The notes beneath the pieces were generated by a model that did not search any database, had not been told where the DNA came from, and was given only the letters and a program-made list of their open reading frames with translations. Below are positions 35,383 through 44,329 of a stretch of DNA of 64,000 bases, piece after piece; the first letter of the stretch is position 1; every line of letters starts with the position of its first letter. Both the position numbers and the translations under genes were made by a program. Location: positions 124,001 to 188,000 of the forward strand of contig JADJXI010000007.1 of NCBI GenBank assembly GCA_016715905.1, given 5' to 3'. Source of the DNA: Sphingobacteriaceae bacterium (GTDB lineage: Bacteria; Bacteroidota; Bacteroidia; B-17B0; Aurantibacillaceae).

Positions 35383-36252
35383 TCAAAGCACATTATTGAT
35401 CTGCTCCTTGATCTTCTCCAATTCATCCTTCATTAAAACCACTAATTTTTGTATGTGAGCATCGTTGGCTTTTGAACCAATTGTATTTATTTCTCTACCA
35501 ATTTCCTGTCCAATAAAATTCAATTTTCTGCCACTCGATTGCTCTGCACATGCCGAAACAAAATGATCCAAATGCATTTTTAATCTTTCTTTCTCCTCGT
35601 TAATATCTAATTTCTCCACATAAAAAATCAATTCTTGCTCTAATCTATTTTTATCATATCCATCCTTGCCTAATATTTCTTCTAAATTTCCTTTAATTCT
35701 TTTTTTGATTCCGTCCAAACGCTTTACATCTAATTTCTTAATTTCACTTAAACAGTCCTCAATTTTCTGTATACGCACATTAAAATCATTTTGAATACTT
35801 TCCCCTTCTTTTAACCTGAACTTATTCAAATCCTCTACAGCTGTAATTATACATTGCTTTACTTTACCCCACTCTTTTTCATCTGCTTCTTTCCTTTCTG
35901 TTTTCATTACATCCGGAAACTTTAATATCTGATAAATACTATCATTTAAATTTTCATTCAATTCTTTGGATAAATTTTTTAATTGTAATTGATAGGCTTT
36001 AGCTAAAGCAACATTAATTTCAACAGGAGCTTCGGTTTGCTGAGATTCAATAAATACAGAAACATCAATCTTTCCCCTTTCCAGCATTTTAGAAAGTTCA
36101 TTTCTAATTTCCAACTCATAATTCCGGTAAATGGAAGATATACGAATGCTAATATCAGCGCCCTTGCTGTTTAAAGAGCGAACTTCCACATTTACTTTTT
36201 TATTTTCTAACTCAGCGCTTGCTTTACCGAAGCCGGTCATTGATTTAATCAT
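35383..36252 (-). CDS. YicC-family endoribonuclease-like protein
   Basis: A 289-residue protein beginning MIKSMTGFGKAS, the family's diagnostic N terminus, with VEVRSLNSKGADISIRI and, near the end, FIGQEIGREINTIGSKANDAHIQKLVVLMKDELEKIKEQINNVL in consecutive blocks. E. coli YicC has been linked to RNA degradation. The middle is helical and acidic. The start overlaps the end of the EamA gene by 8 bases. Confidence 0.93.
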   Translation of the reverse strand: MIKSMTGFGKASAELENKKVNVEVRSLNSKGADISIRISSIYRNYELEIRNELSKMLERGKIDVSVFIESQQTEAPVEINVALAKAYQLQLKNLSKELNENLNDSIYQILKFPDVMKTERKEADEKEWGKVKQCIITAVEDLNKFRLKEGESIQNDFNVRIQKIEDCLSEIKKLDVKRLDGIKKRIKGNLEEILGKDGYDKNRLEQELIFYVEKLDINEEKERLKMHLDHFVSACAEQSSGRKLNFIGQEIGREINTIGSKANDAHIQKLVVLMKDELEKIKEQINNVL

Positions 36253-37141
36253 ACTTTATTTTTTTTGGTTTTTTGCCAACCAAGTAAAGGCCTAAAATAA
36301 TTAAAATTCCTGAGAAAATTTTTGTGGCATTTAGGCTATCTTCTCCTAACATCATGGCAAAAATTGTGGCTAAAAAAGGTTGCATGTATATATACATACT
36401 GGCCACTGAAGGATTTAACCCTTTTAATCCATATACATTTAATAGATAAGCCATAAAAGTTGTAGCAATAACTACAAAAGAAACTGCAATTGCAGCATTC
36501 CAGGTAAAACCACTCCAATTTGTTTGAAGGATGTCGTATCCACCAATTGGTAACATAAAAATGCTTCCAAATAGAAACATCCACTTCATTGCTGAAATGG
36601 TGTCGTATTTCACAAGAAGTGGTTTTGTCCAAACAATAAATATGGCAAATGACAATGAGTTAATTAATGTCATTATATCTCCAAGTATGGTTTCACTTCC
36701 AAGTTCCAAATTCCCTTTAAACAATAATAACATAAATGCACCTGCTGCCGCTATCGTTAATCCGGCCGACTTTAAAATTGTTGTTTTCTCCTTTAATATT
36801 ATTAACGTAATAACAAAAACAATTATTGGATTTGAAATCATAATAATGGCGGAATTGATTGGATAAGTTAAGCTTAAACCATAAATAAAAAATGTTTGAT
36901 TGATTACAATACCGAACAAGGCAAGCCAAATAAATTTTTTTAAATCTGCTTTTTCAATCTTTTGAGTTCGAATAAATAAAGAAATAAACCAGAACAATAT
37001 AGCAGCACCTATAACTCTAAGAAAAACAAGAGCCAATGGACTAATATAAGTAGGCATTAAACCCTTTGCGATGGAGTAGTTTAAAGCGTAAATAATTTGC
37101 GCTATAAAAAGAGCCAGGTGACTTTTAAAAGTTGTGTTCAA
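36245..37141 (-). CDS. EamA/DMT-family permease
   Basis: A 298-residue inner-membrane transporter with ten predicted helices in two EamA repeats. It begins SHLALFIAQIIYALNYSIAKG, with the second repeat at about 155-285 (ILGDIMTLINSLSFAIFIVWT) and a basic C terminus (VGKKPKKIKYD). Unlike the copy at 17470-18414 it has a normal ATG start. Substrate unknown. Overlaps yicC by 8 bases and is divergent from the metal-receptor gene. Confidence 0.92.
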   Translation of the reverse strand: MNTTFKSHLALFIAQIIYALNYSIAKGLMPTYISPLALVFLRVIGAAILFWFISLFIRTQKIEKADLKKFIWLALFGIVINQTFFIYGLSLTYPINSAIIMISNPIIVFVITLIILKEKTTILKSAGLTIAAAGAFMLLLFKGNLELGSETILGDIMTLINSLSFAIFIVWTKPLLVKYDTISAMKWMFLFGSIFMLPIGGYDILQTNWSGFTWNAAIAVSFVVIATTFMAYLLNVYGLKGLNPSVASMYIYMQPFLATIFAMMLGEDSLNATKIFSGILIILGLYLVGKKPKKIKYD

Positions 37142-37172
37142 AGCAATGCAAATATGCTTAATTTTGTTTGTT

Positions 37173-37954
37173 ATGTCATCATTTATTGATCAAACAGGTA
37201 AGGAAATTATCATCCATGCAAAGCCTCGTCGTATCGTTTCTCTGGTACCCTCTCAATCCGAATTTTTATGGGAGATTGGACTGCAGGGAGAATTGGTTGG
37301 GATTACCAAATTTTGTATTCACCCTGCTGAAATGTTTAACGGAGTAACTAGAGTTGGCGGAACAAAAAAATTGGATATAGAAAAAATAAAAAGCTTAAAT
37401 CCGGATTTGATTATCGGAAATAAGGAAGAAAATGAGAAGGAACAAATTGAAGAATTACAAAAACATTTCAAGGTATGGATGAGTGATATATACACTATAC
37501 ATGACGCCTTTAATATGATGCATGAAATAGGTAGAATTTGTGAAAGAAAAAAAGAAGTGAATGAATTGTTGATTCAAATTACAAAAGGTATTGATGAAAT
37601 TAATGACCTATTTATGAATAAAAAAGTGGCCTATTTTATATGGAAAGATCCTTACATGTGCTGTGGTGGAAATACCTTTATTGGAAATGTTTTAGAAACC
37701 TGCGGACTTAAAAATATTATTAACCCCAGGGAAAGATATCCGGTAGTTGATGAAAAGGAAATAATTAAAGAAGTGGATTATTGTTTTCTATCAACAGAAC
37801 CCTATCCATTTAAAGACACCGATGTTCAACAATTACAGATGCAATCAAAAAAACCAAGGTAATAAGTGTAGATGGAGAAATGTTTAGTTGGTATGGAAGC
37901 AGAATGAAATACTTGCCACAATACTTGAAAGAATTAAAAGAAAAATTAGATTAA
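37173..37954 (+). CDS. Periplasmic-binding-like helical backbone metal receptor, frameshifted
   Basis: Residues from ATG 37173 (MSSFIDQTGKEI) fit a BtuF/FepB-like cobalamin or iron-siderophore receptor fold: PRRIVSLVPSQSEFLWEIGL, VGITKFCIHP, VGGTKKLDIEKIKSLNPDLI and FIWKDPYMCCGGNTFIGNVL. Starts at 37134 or 37146 would add a hydrophobic leader overlapping the divergent gene. The zero frame stops at 37862, but the sequence beyond it in the -1 frame reads VISVDGEMFSWYGSRM...LKELKEKLD to a stop at 37954, which is the normal family C terminus. The switch falls on a run of seven A at 37847-37853. This could be a sequencing indel, a mutation, or slippage; see findings. Confidence 0.72.
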
Positions 37955-38775
37955 TAACTCAACGGCATGTCGGCACGTTTCATTGGATTTATAGTTAAAA
38001 CCGGCACATTACTGATTTCAACCAATTTCTGACTCATCGTTCCGCTAAACATTTCACCAAAGCTGGTGTCTTTGTTATTCATTTGAACAATAATATCACA
38101 CTTATTTTTATTTGCATAGTCCACAATAGCTTCGGCCACTTCTTTAGATGGAATAGACTTATTAGTACACGATAAACTTTTCTCTTTAATGAATTTTTTA
38201 ACCTGATTCATGTACGGTAGCAATTTGTTTTCATAGCTCTGATCGCTCGGGTCAAAAACTGAAACAATACGTATTTCTCCACCGAAATATTTAGCCAATT
38301 GAATAACAGCCGGTACTTTTTCGCGCGACTCCATGCTTAAATCAAAAGGCATCAAAATATTTTTACATTCTGGATTTGCGTTGGTAGAACGAACGGTAAT
38401 AACAGGACAAGGCGCGTTTTTTATAAATTTACTAGCGGAGCTCTTCCCCAAAAAACTTCTAAACTTAACATGTGTATCTAAACCGGCAACAATAAGATTG
38501 GCGTTTATTTTTGAAGCGATTTTATCCGTCATCTCAAATATATCTCCCTTCTCACTCATGGTATCTACCTCCAACTTGCTTTCAGCAGCGGTTGCGCGGC
38601 CTAATTTCTCCAACTCACCAGCATTAAACTCACTTGTATTTGCATAAACATGCAATAAAACCAACTTGGACTTGGTATGCTCGGCGATGGCATAGGAGTA
38701 TTTAATAGCAGATAAAGATTGTTTTGAAAAATCAATCGGTATCAGTACAATACCATTTTCTTTAATACTCGACAT
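37951..38775 (-). CDS. Universal stress protein with two UspA domains
   Basis: A 274-residue protein built of two Usp folds (about 8-140 and 150-270). The first has IVLIPIDFSKQSLSAIKYSYAIA, split across the strand-helix, with ANLIVAGLDTHVKFRSFLGKSSASKFIKNAPCPVITVRS ending it; the second has NILMPFDLSMESREKVPAVIQLAKYFG and IIVQMNNKDTS. The first domain's GLDTH-...-GKSSASKF tract resembles a nucleotide-binding G-2x-G-9x-G(S/T). Stress, hypoxia or starvation role by family. Its stop overlaps the extended stop of the convergent metal-receptor frame by 4 bases. Confidence 0.9.
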   Translation of the reverse strand: MSSIKENGIVLIPIDFSKQSLSAIKYSYAIAEHTKSKLVLLHVYANTSEFNAGELEKLGRATAAESKLEVDTMSEKGDIFEMTDKIASKINANLIVAGLDTHVKFRSFLGKSSASKFIKNAPCPVITVRSTNANPECKNILMPFDLSMESREKVPAVIQLAKYFGGEIRIVSVFDPSDQSYENKLLPYMNQVKKFIKEKSLSCTNKSIPSKEVAEAIVDYANKNKCDIIVQMNNKDTSFGEMFSGTMSQKLVEISNVPVLTINPMKRADMPLSY

Positions 38776-38954
38776 TGAGCGAAAGTTTTAGTTTACCGTT
38801 GAGGTAGTGATATTACCATTTATACAATAAATTGTCGTATCAACAAACATCAACATAAAGCTAAGTTAGTGATTTAAATGAGATACGCAATAAGCAAGTA
38901 ATAGAAACTTTTTAAAACTAGAATGTTCATATCTAAAAAATGGCTTTTCATCGA

Positions 38955-38985
38955 AAAAAAAACCACTCTTGTGGAGTGGTTTATA
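38955..38985 (-). terminator. Intrinsic terminator of fumC
   Basis: On the minus strand AAACCACTC (38982-38974) pairs with GAGTGGTTT (38968-38960), followed by a T run (38960-38952). It lies 22 bases past the fumC stop at 39005. Confidence 0.85.
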
Positions 38986-39004
38986 ATAAAGCGGCATTAA
39001 TTAA

Positions 39005-40402
39005 TTACTTTAAACTACCAATCATATCTTCGGGTTTAACCCATTCATTAAATTGATCGTTAGTAAGATAGCCTAATTCTAAGGCGGCTTCGCGAAGGGT
39101 TTTATTGCCCTTATGCGCCGTTTTCGCAATTTTGGCAGCCTTCTCATATCCTATATGAGGGTTTAATGCAGTAACCAACATAAGTGAGTTTTCAAGGTGC
39201 TTTTTTATTTCCGGTAAATTAGCTTCAATACCATCTGCGCATTTTTCAGTAAAAGAAACGCATGCGTCGCCAATTAATCGTGCTGATTGCAAAACATTAG
39301 CAGCTATCAATGGTTTAAAAACATTTAATTCAAAATGTCCCATCGACCCACCAATAGATACGGCTACGTCGTTACCAATTACTTGTGCACAAACCATGGT
39401 TAAGGCTTCGGGTTGTGTAGGATTTACCTTACCAGGCATGATGGAACTGCCGGGTTCATTATCCGGAATAACTATTTCACCAATTCCGCATCTCGGTCCG
39501 GAAGATAGCATTCGAATATCATTGGCAATTTTCATTAAAGCAACGGCACTTCTTTTTAGTGCTCCACTCAATTCAACCATTGCATCATGCGCGGCTAAAG
39601 CTTCAAATTTGTTAGGCGCAGTTATAAATGGAAGTTTTGTAAGTTCAGCAATTTTTTTAGCCACTACTACATCGTATCCTTTTGGCGTGTTTAATCCGGT
39701 TCCTACAGCAGTACCCCCTAATGCCAATTCTTTCACTGCTTCTAAAGCATTCTTTAATGCTCTTATACTATTATTAATTTGTTGCACGTAACCGCTGAAT
39801 TCTTGACCTAAGGATAAAGGTGTTGCATCCATAAAATGGGTTCGGCCGGTTTTGATTATAGACTGAAATGCTTTTGCTTTTTTATCTAACGAGTCTCTTA
39901 ATTTTTCCATTCCGGGAATGGTAATCTCTGCCACTTGTTTGTAGGATGCGATATGCATCGCCGTTGGATAAGTATCATTACTACTTTGCGACTTGTTTAC
40001 ATCGTCATTCGGATGCAATACTTTTTGTTCGTCACTTAATTTTCCTCCACTCAACACGTGTGCCCTATATGCAATTACTTCATTGGCATTCATATTACTT
40101 TGTGTACCTGAGCCGGTTTGCCATATTACTAAAGGAAACTGATCATCCAACTTTTTATCAGTTATTTCATCACAAACTTTCGAAATTAAATCACACTTCT
40201 CTTTACTCAATACACCCAATTCACAATTGGCTAAAGCCGCAGCTTTCTTTAAATATCCGAAAGCATAAATAATTTCTTTGGGCATACTGGCCTCAGGACC
40301 AATTTTAAAATTATTTCTACTGCGTTCTGTTTGTGCTCCCCAATATACATGAGCGGGCACTTTAACCTCACCCATGGTGTCTTTTTCAATTCTGAATTCC
40401 AT
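39005..40402 (-). CDS. fumC: Fumarate hydratase class II
   Basis: A 465-residue enzyme of the TCA cycle converting fumarate and malate. The ATG at 40402 (MEFRIEKDTMGEVKVP) is preferred to 40435 because it matches family N termini. Motifs: WGAQTERSRNNFKIG, QTGSGTQSNMNANEVIA, TGRTHFMDATP and the signature GSSIMPGKVNPTQPEA. Class II is oxygen-stable and iron-free. Terminators flank the gene on both sides, so it is monocistronic. Confidence 0.96.
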   Translation of the reverse strand: MEFRIEKDTMGEVKVPAHVYWGAQTERSRNNFKIGPEASMPKEIIYAFGYLKKAAALANCELGVLSKEKCDLISKVCDEITDKKLDDQFPLVIWQTGSGTQSNMNANEVIAYRAHVLSGGKLSDEQKVLHPNDDVNKSQSSNDTYPTAMHIASYKQVAEITIPGMEKLRDSLDKKAKAFQSIIKTGRTHFMDATPLSLGQEFSGYVQQINNSIRALKNALEAVKELALGGTAVGTGLNTPKGYDVVVAKKIAELTKLPFITAPNKFEALAAHDAMVELSGALKRSAVALMKIANDIRMLSSGPRCGIGEIVIPDNEPGSSIMPGKVNPTQPEALTMVCAQVIGNDVAVSIGGSMGHFELNVFKPLIAANVLQSARLIGDACVSFTEKCADGIEANLPEIKKHLENSLMLVTALNPHIGYEKAAKIAKTAHKGNKTLREAALELGYLTNDQFNEWVKPEDMIGSLK

Positions 40403-40440
40403 AATATTATTTTGTTTAAAATTAGCTATTTCCATATAAA

Positions 40441-40475
40441 AAGAAAACCCTGTTCCAAAACTGAAACAGGGTAAA
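40441..40475 (-). terminator. Intrinsic terminator of trxA
   Basis: On the minus strand ACCCTGTT (40472-40465) pairs with AACAGGGT (40454-40447), followed by TTTTCTTTTT. It lies 22 bases after the trxA stop and before fumC. Confidence 0.87.
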
Positions 40476-40493
40476 TTTGACGATTTCTAAAAA

Positions 40494-40811
40494 TTACATT
40501 TGCGCATCCAATTTAGCAGCTAATACGGATTTTTGTGCTACACCTACTTGTTTGTCAACTACCTGTCCGTTTTTAAAATACAATAAGGTTGGTATATTAC
40601 GAATTCCGTAGTTCATGCTGATGTTTGAATTAAGATCTACATTCACTTTACCTATAACGGCTTTACCGTCGTATTCCTTAGCTAATTCTTCTACTACAGG
40701 ACCAACCATGCGGCAAGGCCCGCACCATTCTGCCCAAAAATCTACCAAAACCGGTTTATCGCTTTTTAATACTAATTCTTCAAAATTTGCGTCGTTTAAC
40801 TCTAATGCCAT
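40494..40811 (-). CDS. trxA: Thioredoxin
   Basis: A 105-residue cytoplasmic thioredoxin with no signal peptide. The redox motif is WCGPC (Cys30, Cys33) and the cis-proline loop is in RNIPTLLYFKNGQ. A candidate Bacteroidota promoter precedes it and a strong terminator follows, so it is a single-gene transcript. Confidence 0.96.
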   Translation of the reverse strand: MALELNDANFEELVLKSDKPVLVDFWAEWCGPCRMVGPVVEELAKEYDGKAVIGKVNVDLNSNISMNYGIRNIPTLLYFKNGQVVDKQVGVAQKSVLAAKLDAQM

Positions 40812-40849
40812 AATATATTGTGCTTAATTAAGATTATAAAAATACGATT

Positions 40850-40880
40850 CAAAAGTAAAAAAATAGCTAGAGTATAACAA
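40850..40880 (-). promoter_or_regulatory. Candidate Bacteroidota promoter for trxA
   Basis: On the minus strand a TTG (40880-40878) is followed, 20 bases on, by TACTTTTG (40857-40850), which matches TAnnTTTG completely. The -7 box ends 38 bases before the ATG at 40811. Confidence 0.5.
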
Positions 40881-40927
40881 GATATAATTCACTTTTAACT
40901 AACAATAACTTTAGTTTATTTGAGAAT

Positions 40928-43606
40928 TTAAGCGTTTTTACTTTTTCCTTTTTTAAACCCTAAGTATATCCCGCCTAAAACAATTAAAAAGAGTATAACC
41001 GATCCTAACAAAGCAATTGAATTGCTTGTTTTATAAGTATCCGGTTCAAATTTAAATTCAATTTTATGTTTGCCGGCAGGAATCTCCAAGCCCCTTAAAA
41101 TATAATTTACAGCTGCATGAGGCTTTATCTGTCCATCCACATAAGCATTCCATCCTTTCGGATAATAAATTTCGGAGAATACAGCGAATTGATTTGTACG
41201 GGCATTAGATTCATACACTAAATAATTAGGTTCATAATTCGTCATTTTAATTTCTCCTTCGCCCGTGTACGAGTTCTTAATATTCTGTTCGCTAACAAAT
41301 TTATTATTTACAATTGCGGTGTTTTTGGGATCAATAAAATATAAACCTACAATTTCGCTATCGGCATCGTTTACAAACTTTAAATTTTTAATAAACCAGG
41401 CATTACCATTTGCATAATTGTTTACCAAAGGCATCGTTTCCCGTTCTCCGGTTGGAATAATTATGTATTTTGTATTAAGCATATTAATTACTCGTAATCT
41501 GGATAACAATACGCCCATTAAACTATCACTGGAAAATGCTTTACCTGCATTTTTTCGGAATAAGTTTATCTCTTCATCTAAATGAAAATCGATTAGCTCC
41601 TGATACTTTTTCAATTTGGCTCCATGATAGCCTCCAATAGATTTATGATAATATGAAGTGGAAGCATCATTAAAAGTACTGGTTGAAATATTTAATACAC
41701 GATAATCCAGCGCCGGATCTTTTAATATTTCGTCATCGGTTGGTGTTTTTCCACTTATTAATTGTTGGTTTTGCGCTTTGGTAATAAATGATTTTTCATT
41801 TAAGTAACGCATATCCACACTCCATAAATCAATCGTAATAAATATCGCTAATGCCGCAATCAATAATTCTTTTTTTAGTTTTCCGGTGAAATACAAATAA
41901 ATTACTCCGAACGTGAGTAAAATAAAAATTAATGAACGCATAGCATCAGATTTGAATATAGCTTTACGCGCAATTTCAATCTGCGGCATTAACTCAGCAA
42001 CTCCTCCTCTTATTTGTTCTTCGCTACCCTGCCCTGCTCCTAAAGCCGAACTAATCATCTGATCTTCTTCCCCCATTGCGGTAAATCGATTAAAAGCATC
42101 AGGCATTAAGTAACTAATTAAACAAAATCCACCCACTACAATCAATGCAATAAATACTAGTTTTTTTATACTTAAAGCTTTTTTAATTATTTTAAGTTGA
42201 ATTAATTCGTTCCAATCTTTCTTTTTCAATAACTCGTTTATTCCTAAAATAGCCAGCAAAGGGAGCGTTAATTCGGGAATAATCATAATCATAGATACTG
42301 CTCTGAATTTATTATAGCCCGGCACATGATCCATAAAAAAATCGGTTAATGGCATAAAATTACTTCCCCACCCTAATGCAATACACAAAAGGGTTCCGAA
42401 AAAAATCGGCCACTTTAATGGATTTTGAACTACAAACATACCGAGCACCGCTAAAAAAACAATGATTGCCCCAATGTAAACCGGACCACTCGTAAAGGGT
42501 TGATCGCCGTAATAAGAATTACTACCCGAAACCATTTCTCTATATTCAGGATTTACCTTTTTCAAAGCACTCGGATCACTTTGTCCAATGTAACCACTAG
42601 CACCTCCTTTAAAATCCGGAATCAAAAATGTAAAAGTTTCTCCAATCCCATAACTCCAATTGGTCGCATAATCTTTATCCAATCCACTGGTAGTGTTTTT
42701 TTCTCTTCTTTCTTTGGCAGCCGGATCAACTCCGGGTGTTGTTATTCCAGATTCATTGTTATTTGCAGAACCATCTAAACTTACTGCTTTTGAACGCGCT
42801 GCACGTATAGAATTATAGTCTATTGTTAACTCAGTTCTTCCTCTGGTACTGTATTTACCATATTCATTGGTAGTCATTAAATTTCCGGCATTGGGTAATG
42901 CTCCCAATAGTGAAGCTAATAGAAAAAAGGCTATTGCTTTGCCATATTCTTTCAAACTTTTCTGTTTAAAAGCTTGCCAAGCAGCTCCAGCTAAAATTAC
43001 GCCTATTAAAATATATCCGTAATACGTAATCTGAACGTGATTGGCATTTAGTTCAAGTGCAGAAAATAATGCAGTTATGGATAAACCCACCCAATAACGT
43101 CCCTTCAATAATAAAACAATTCCTCCAATTAATGCCGGCAAATAACCTAATGCATTGGCTTTTGAATTATGTCCGGCTTCAATAATAATTAAAAAGTAAG
43201 AACTTAATCCGTAAGCCAAGGCACCGGCAATGGCCAACCAGGGATTCACTTCAAAACAAAGTAACAGAATAAAAAATCCAAGAAAGTACAAAAACAAATA
43301 TCCTCCCGGATGTGGTAGATACAATTTAAACGCCGCATCAATTTTGCTGATTAAATTACCATGATGCGCAGTTGAAATTTGATAGGCCGGCATTCCTCCA
43401 AACATGGAATTGGTCCACAGTGGCTCTTGATTGCTGTGCTTTGCCCGGTAATCAACTATTTCTTTGCTCATCCCTCTGTGTCGAACAATATCGTCCTGCT
43501 TCAATTCCTTACCACTCAACAAGGGTTTAAAATAAACCAAGGTTAAAATAGCAAACAATACAATGGCAACTAAATAGGGTAGAAATTTTTTATAATCCGG
43601 TTTCAT
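40928..43606 (-). CDS. YfhO-family integral membrane protein
   Basis: An 892-residue protein with an N-terminal helix and about a dozen further membrane helices, a large extracytoplasmic section (about 240-350) and a C-terminal beta-rich domain (about 720-860) closing with a final membrane helix. The C-terminal motif MTNYEPNYLVYESNARTNQFAVFSEIYYPKGWNAYVDGQ, in adjacent pieces, and YILRGLEIPAGKHKIEFKF are typical of YfhO proteins, distant relatives of GT-C glycosyltransferases thought to modify surface polymers. Substrate unknown. The -7-like box TATATTTG lies at 43671-43664. Confidence 0.87.
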   Translation of the reverse strand: MKPDYKKFLPYLVAIVLFAILTLVYFKPLLSGKELKQDDIVRHRGMSKEIVDYRAKHSNQEPLWTNSMFGGMPAYQISTAHHGNLISKIDAAFKLYLPHPGGYLFLYFLGFFILLLCFEVNPWLAIAGALAYGLSSYFLIIIEAGHNSKANALGYLPALIGGIVLLLKGRYWVGLSITALFSALELNANHVQITYYGYILIGVILAGAAWQAFKQKSLKEYGKAIAFFLLASLLGALPNAGNLMTTNEYGKYSTRGRTELTIDYNSIRAARSKAVSLDGSANNNESGITTPGVDPAAKERREKNTTSGLDKDYATNWSYGIGETFTFLIPDFKGGASGYIGQSDPSALKKVNPEYREMVSGSNSYYGDQPFTSGPVYIGAIIVFLAVLGMFVVQNPLKWPIFFGTLLCIALGWGSNFMPLTDFFMDHVPGYNKFRAVSMIMIIPELTLPLLAILGINELLKKKDWNELIQLKIIKKALSIKKLVFIALIVVGGFCLISYLMPDAFNRFTAMGEEDQMISSALGAGQGSEEQIRGGVAELMPQIEIARKAIFKSDAMRSLIFILLTFGVIYLYFTGKLKKELLIAALAIFITIDLWSVDMRYLNEKSFITKAQNQQLISGKTPTDDEILKDPALDYRVLNISTSTFNDASTSYYHKSIGGYHGAKLKKYQELIDFHLDEEINLFRKNAGKAFSSDSLMGVLLSRLRVINMLNTKYIIIPTGERETMPLVNNYANGNAWFIKNLKFVNDADSEIVGLYFIDPKNTAIVNNKFVSEQNIKNSYTGEGEIKMTNYEPNYLVYESNARTNQFAVFSEIYYPKGWNAYVDGQIKPHAAVNYILRGLEIPAGKHKIEFKFEPDTYKTSNSIALLGSVILFLIVLGGIYLGFKKGKSKNA

Positions 43607-43663
43607 GCGGTTTTTATGGTTTAAATGAATAAATACGATTCAAAAAATCACTTATTTAAAGCC

Positions 43664-43671
43664 CAAATATA
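43664..43671 (-). promoter_or_regulatory. Candidate -7 box for the YfhO-family gene
   Basis: The minus strand reads TATATTTG, a full match to TAnnTTTG, 57 bases before the ATG at 43606. No TTTG is found at the ideal upstream distance, so support is partial. Confidence 0.35.
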
Positions 43672-43695
43672 TCAATTATTGCACTCATATTTCTT

Positions 43696-43725
43696 TTTGC
43701 CATCAGGGCTAATTTCTTATTTTTG
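43696..43725 (+). promoter_or_regulatory. Near-consensus Bacteroidota promoter for the WbpD-like gene
   Basis: TTTG (43696-43699), an 18-base spacer and TATTTTTG (43718-43725) match the -33/-7 consensus TTTG and TAnnTTTG completely. The -7 box ends 13 bases before the ATG, so the leader would be only a few bases long. This is the best promoter match I found in the window. Confidence 0.6.
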
Positions 43726-43738
43726 CATAGTTTAATTT

Positions 43739-44323
43739 ATGAGCGGATCTCAACATTATTTTGCCCATGCTTCGGCTGTTATTGACGAGGGTTGCACTAT
43801 TGGAGAAGGTACAAAAATATGGCACTTCTCACACATCATGCCCAACTGTGTTTTAGGAAAAAACTGCAACATTGGCCAAAATGTGGTTGTTTCTCCGGAA
43901 GTGGTTCTAGGTAATAACGTAAAAGTTCAAAATAATGTTTCCATTTATACCGGCGTTACCTGCGATGATGATGTATTTTTAGGGCCAAGCATGGTATTTA
44001 CTAATGTGATTAATCCGCGTAGCGCAGTTAACAGAAAAAATGAATACGCAAAAACACATGTAGGAAAAGGAACTTCTATTGGTGCGAACGCTACCATAGT
44101 TTGCGGACACGATATTGGTAAATTTGCTTTTATTGGCGCGGGAGCGGTGGTAACTAAAAACGTTCCGGATTATGCACTGTTAGTTGGTAATCCTGCACGA
44201 CAAACCGGATGGATGAGCGAGTATGGTCATAAACTGGAATTTGATAAAAACGGATTGGCTACTTGCAAAGAAAGCCAACAACAATATAAATTAAGCGATA
44301 ATAAAGTAACACGTATTAGCTAA
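43739..44323 (+). CDS. WbpD/WlbB-like sugar N-acetyltransferase (left-handed beta helix)
   Basis: A 194-residue hexapeptide-repeat protein. Repeats run from VIDEGCTIGEGTKIWHFSHI through NCNIGQNVVVSPEVVLGNNV to GTSIGANATIVCGHDIGKFAFIGAGAVV in pieces. The WHFSHIMPNC and NVINPRSAVNRK motifs fit UDP-2-acetamido-3-amino-2,3-dideoxyglucuronate acetyltransferases (WbpD, WlbB). Product would be a 2,3-diacetamido uronic-acid nucleotide used in O-antigen or related glycans. It heads an operon with the next two genes. Confidence 0.85.
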   Translation: MSGSQHYFAHASAVIDEGCTIGEGTKIWHFSHIMPNCVLGKNCNIGQNVVVSPEVVLGNNVKVQNNVSIYTGVTCDDDVFLGPSMVFTNVINPRSAVNRKNEYAKTHVGKGTSIGANATIVCGHDIGKFAFIGAGAVVTKNVPDYALLVGNPARQTGWMSEYGHKLEFDKNGLATCKESQQQYKLSDNKVTRIS

Positions 44324-44329
44324 AAAAGT

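Noticed and set aside
38776..39004. A small RNA or tRNA in the 229-base gap between the stress protein and fumC
   Set aside because: No cloverleaf or stable stem other than the fumC terminator could be read.
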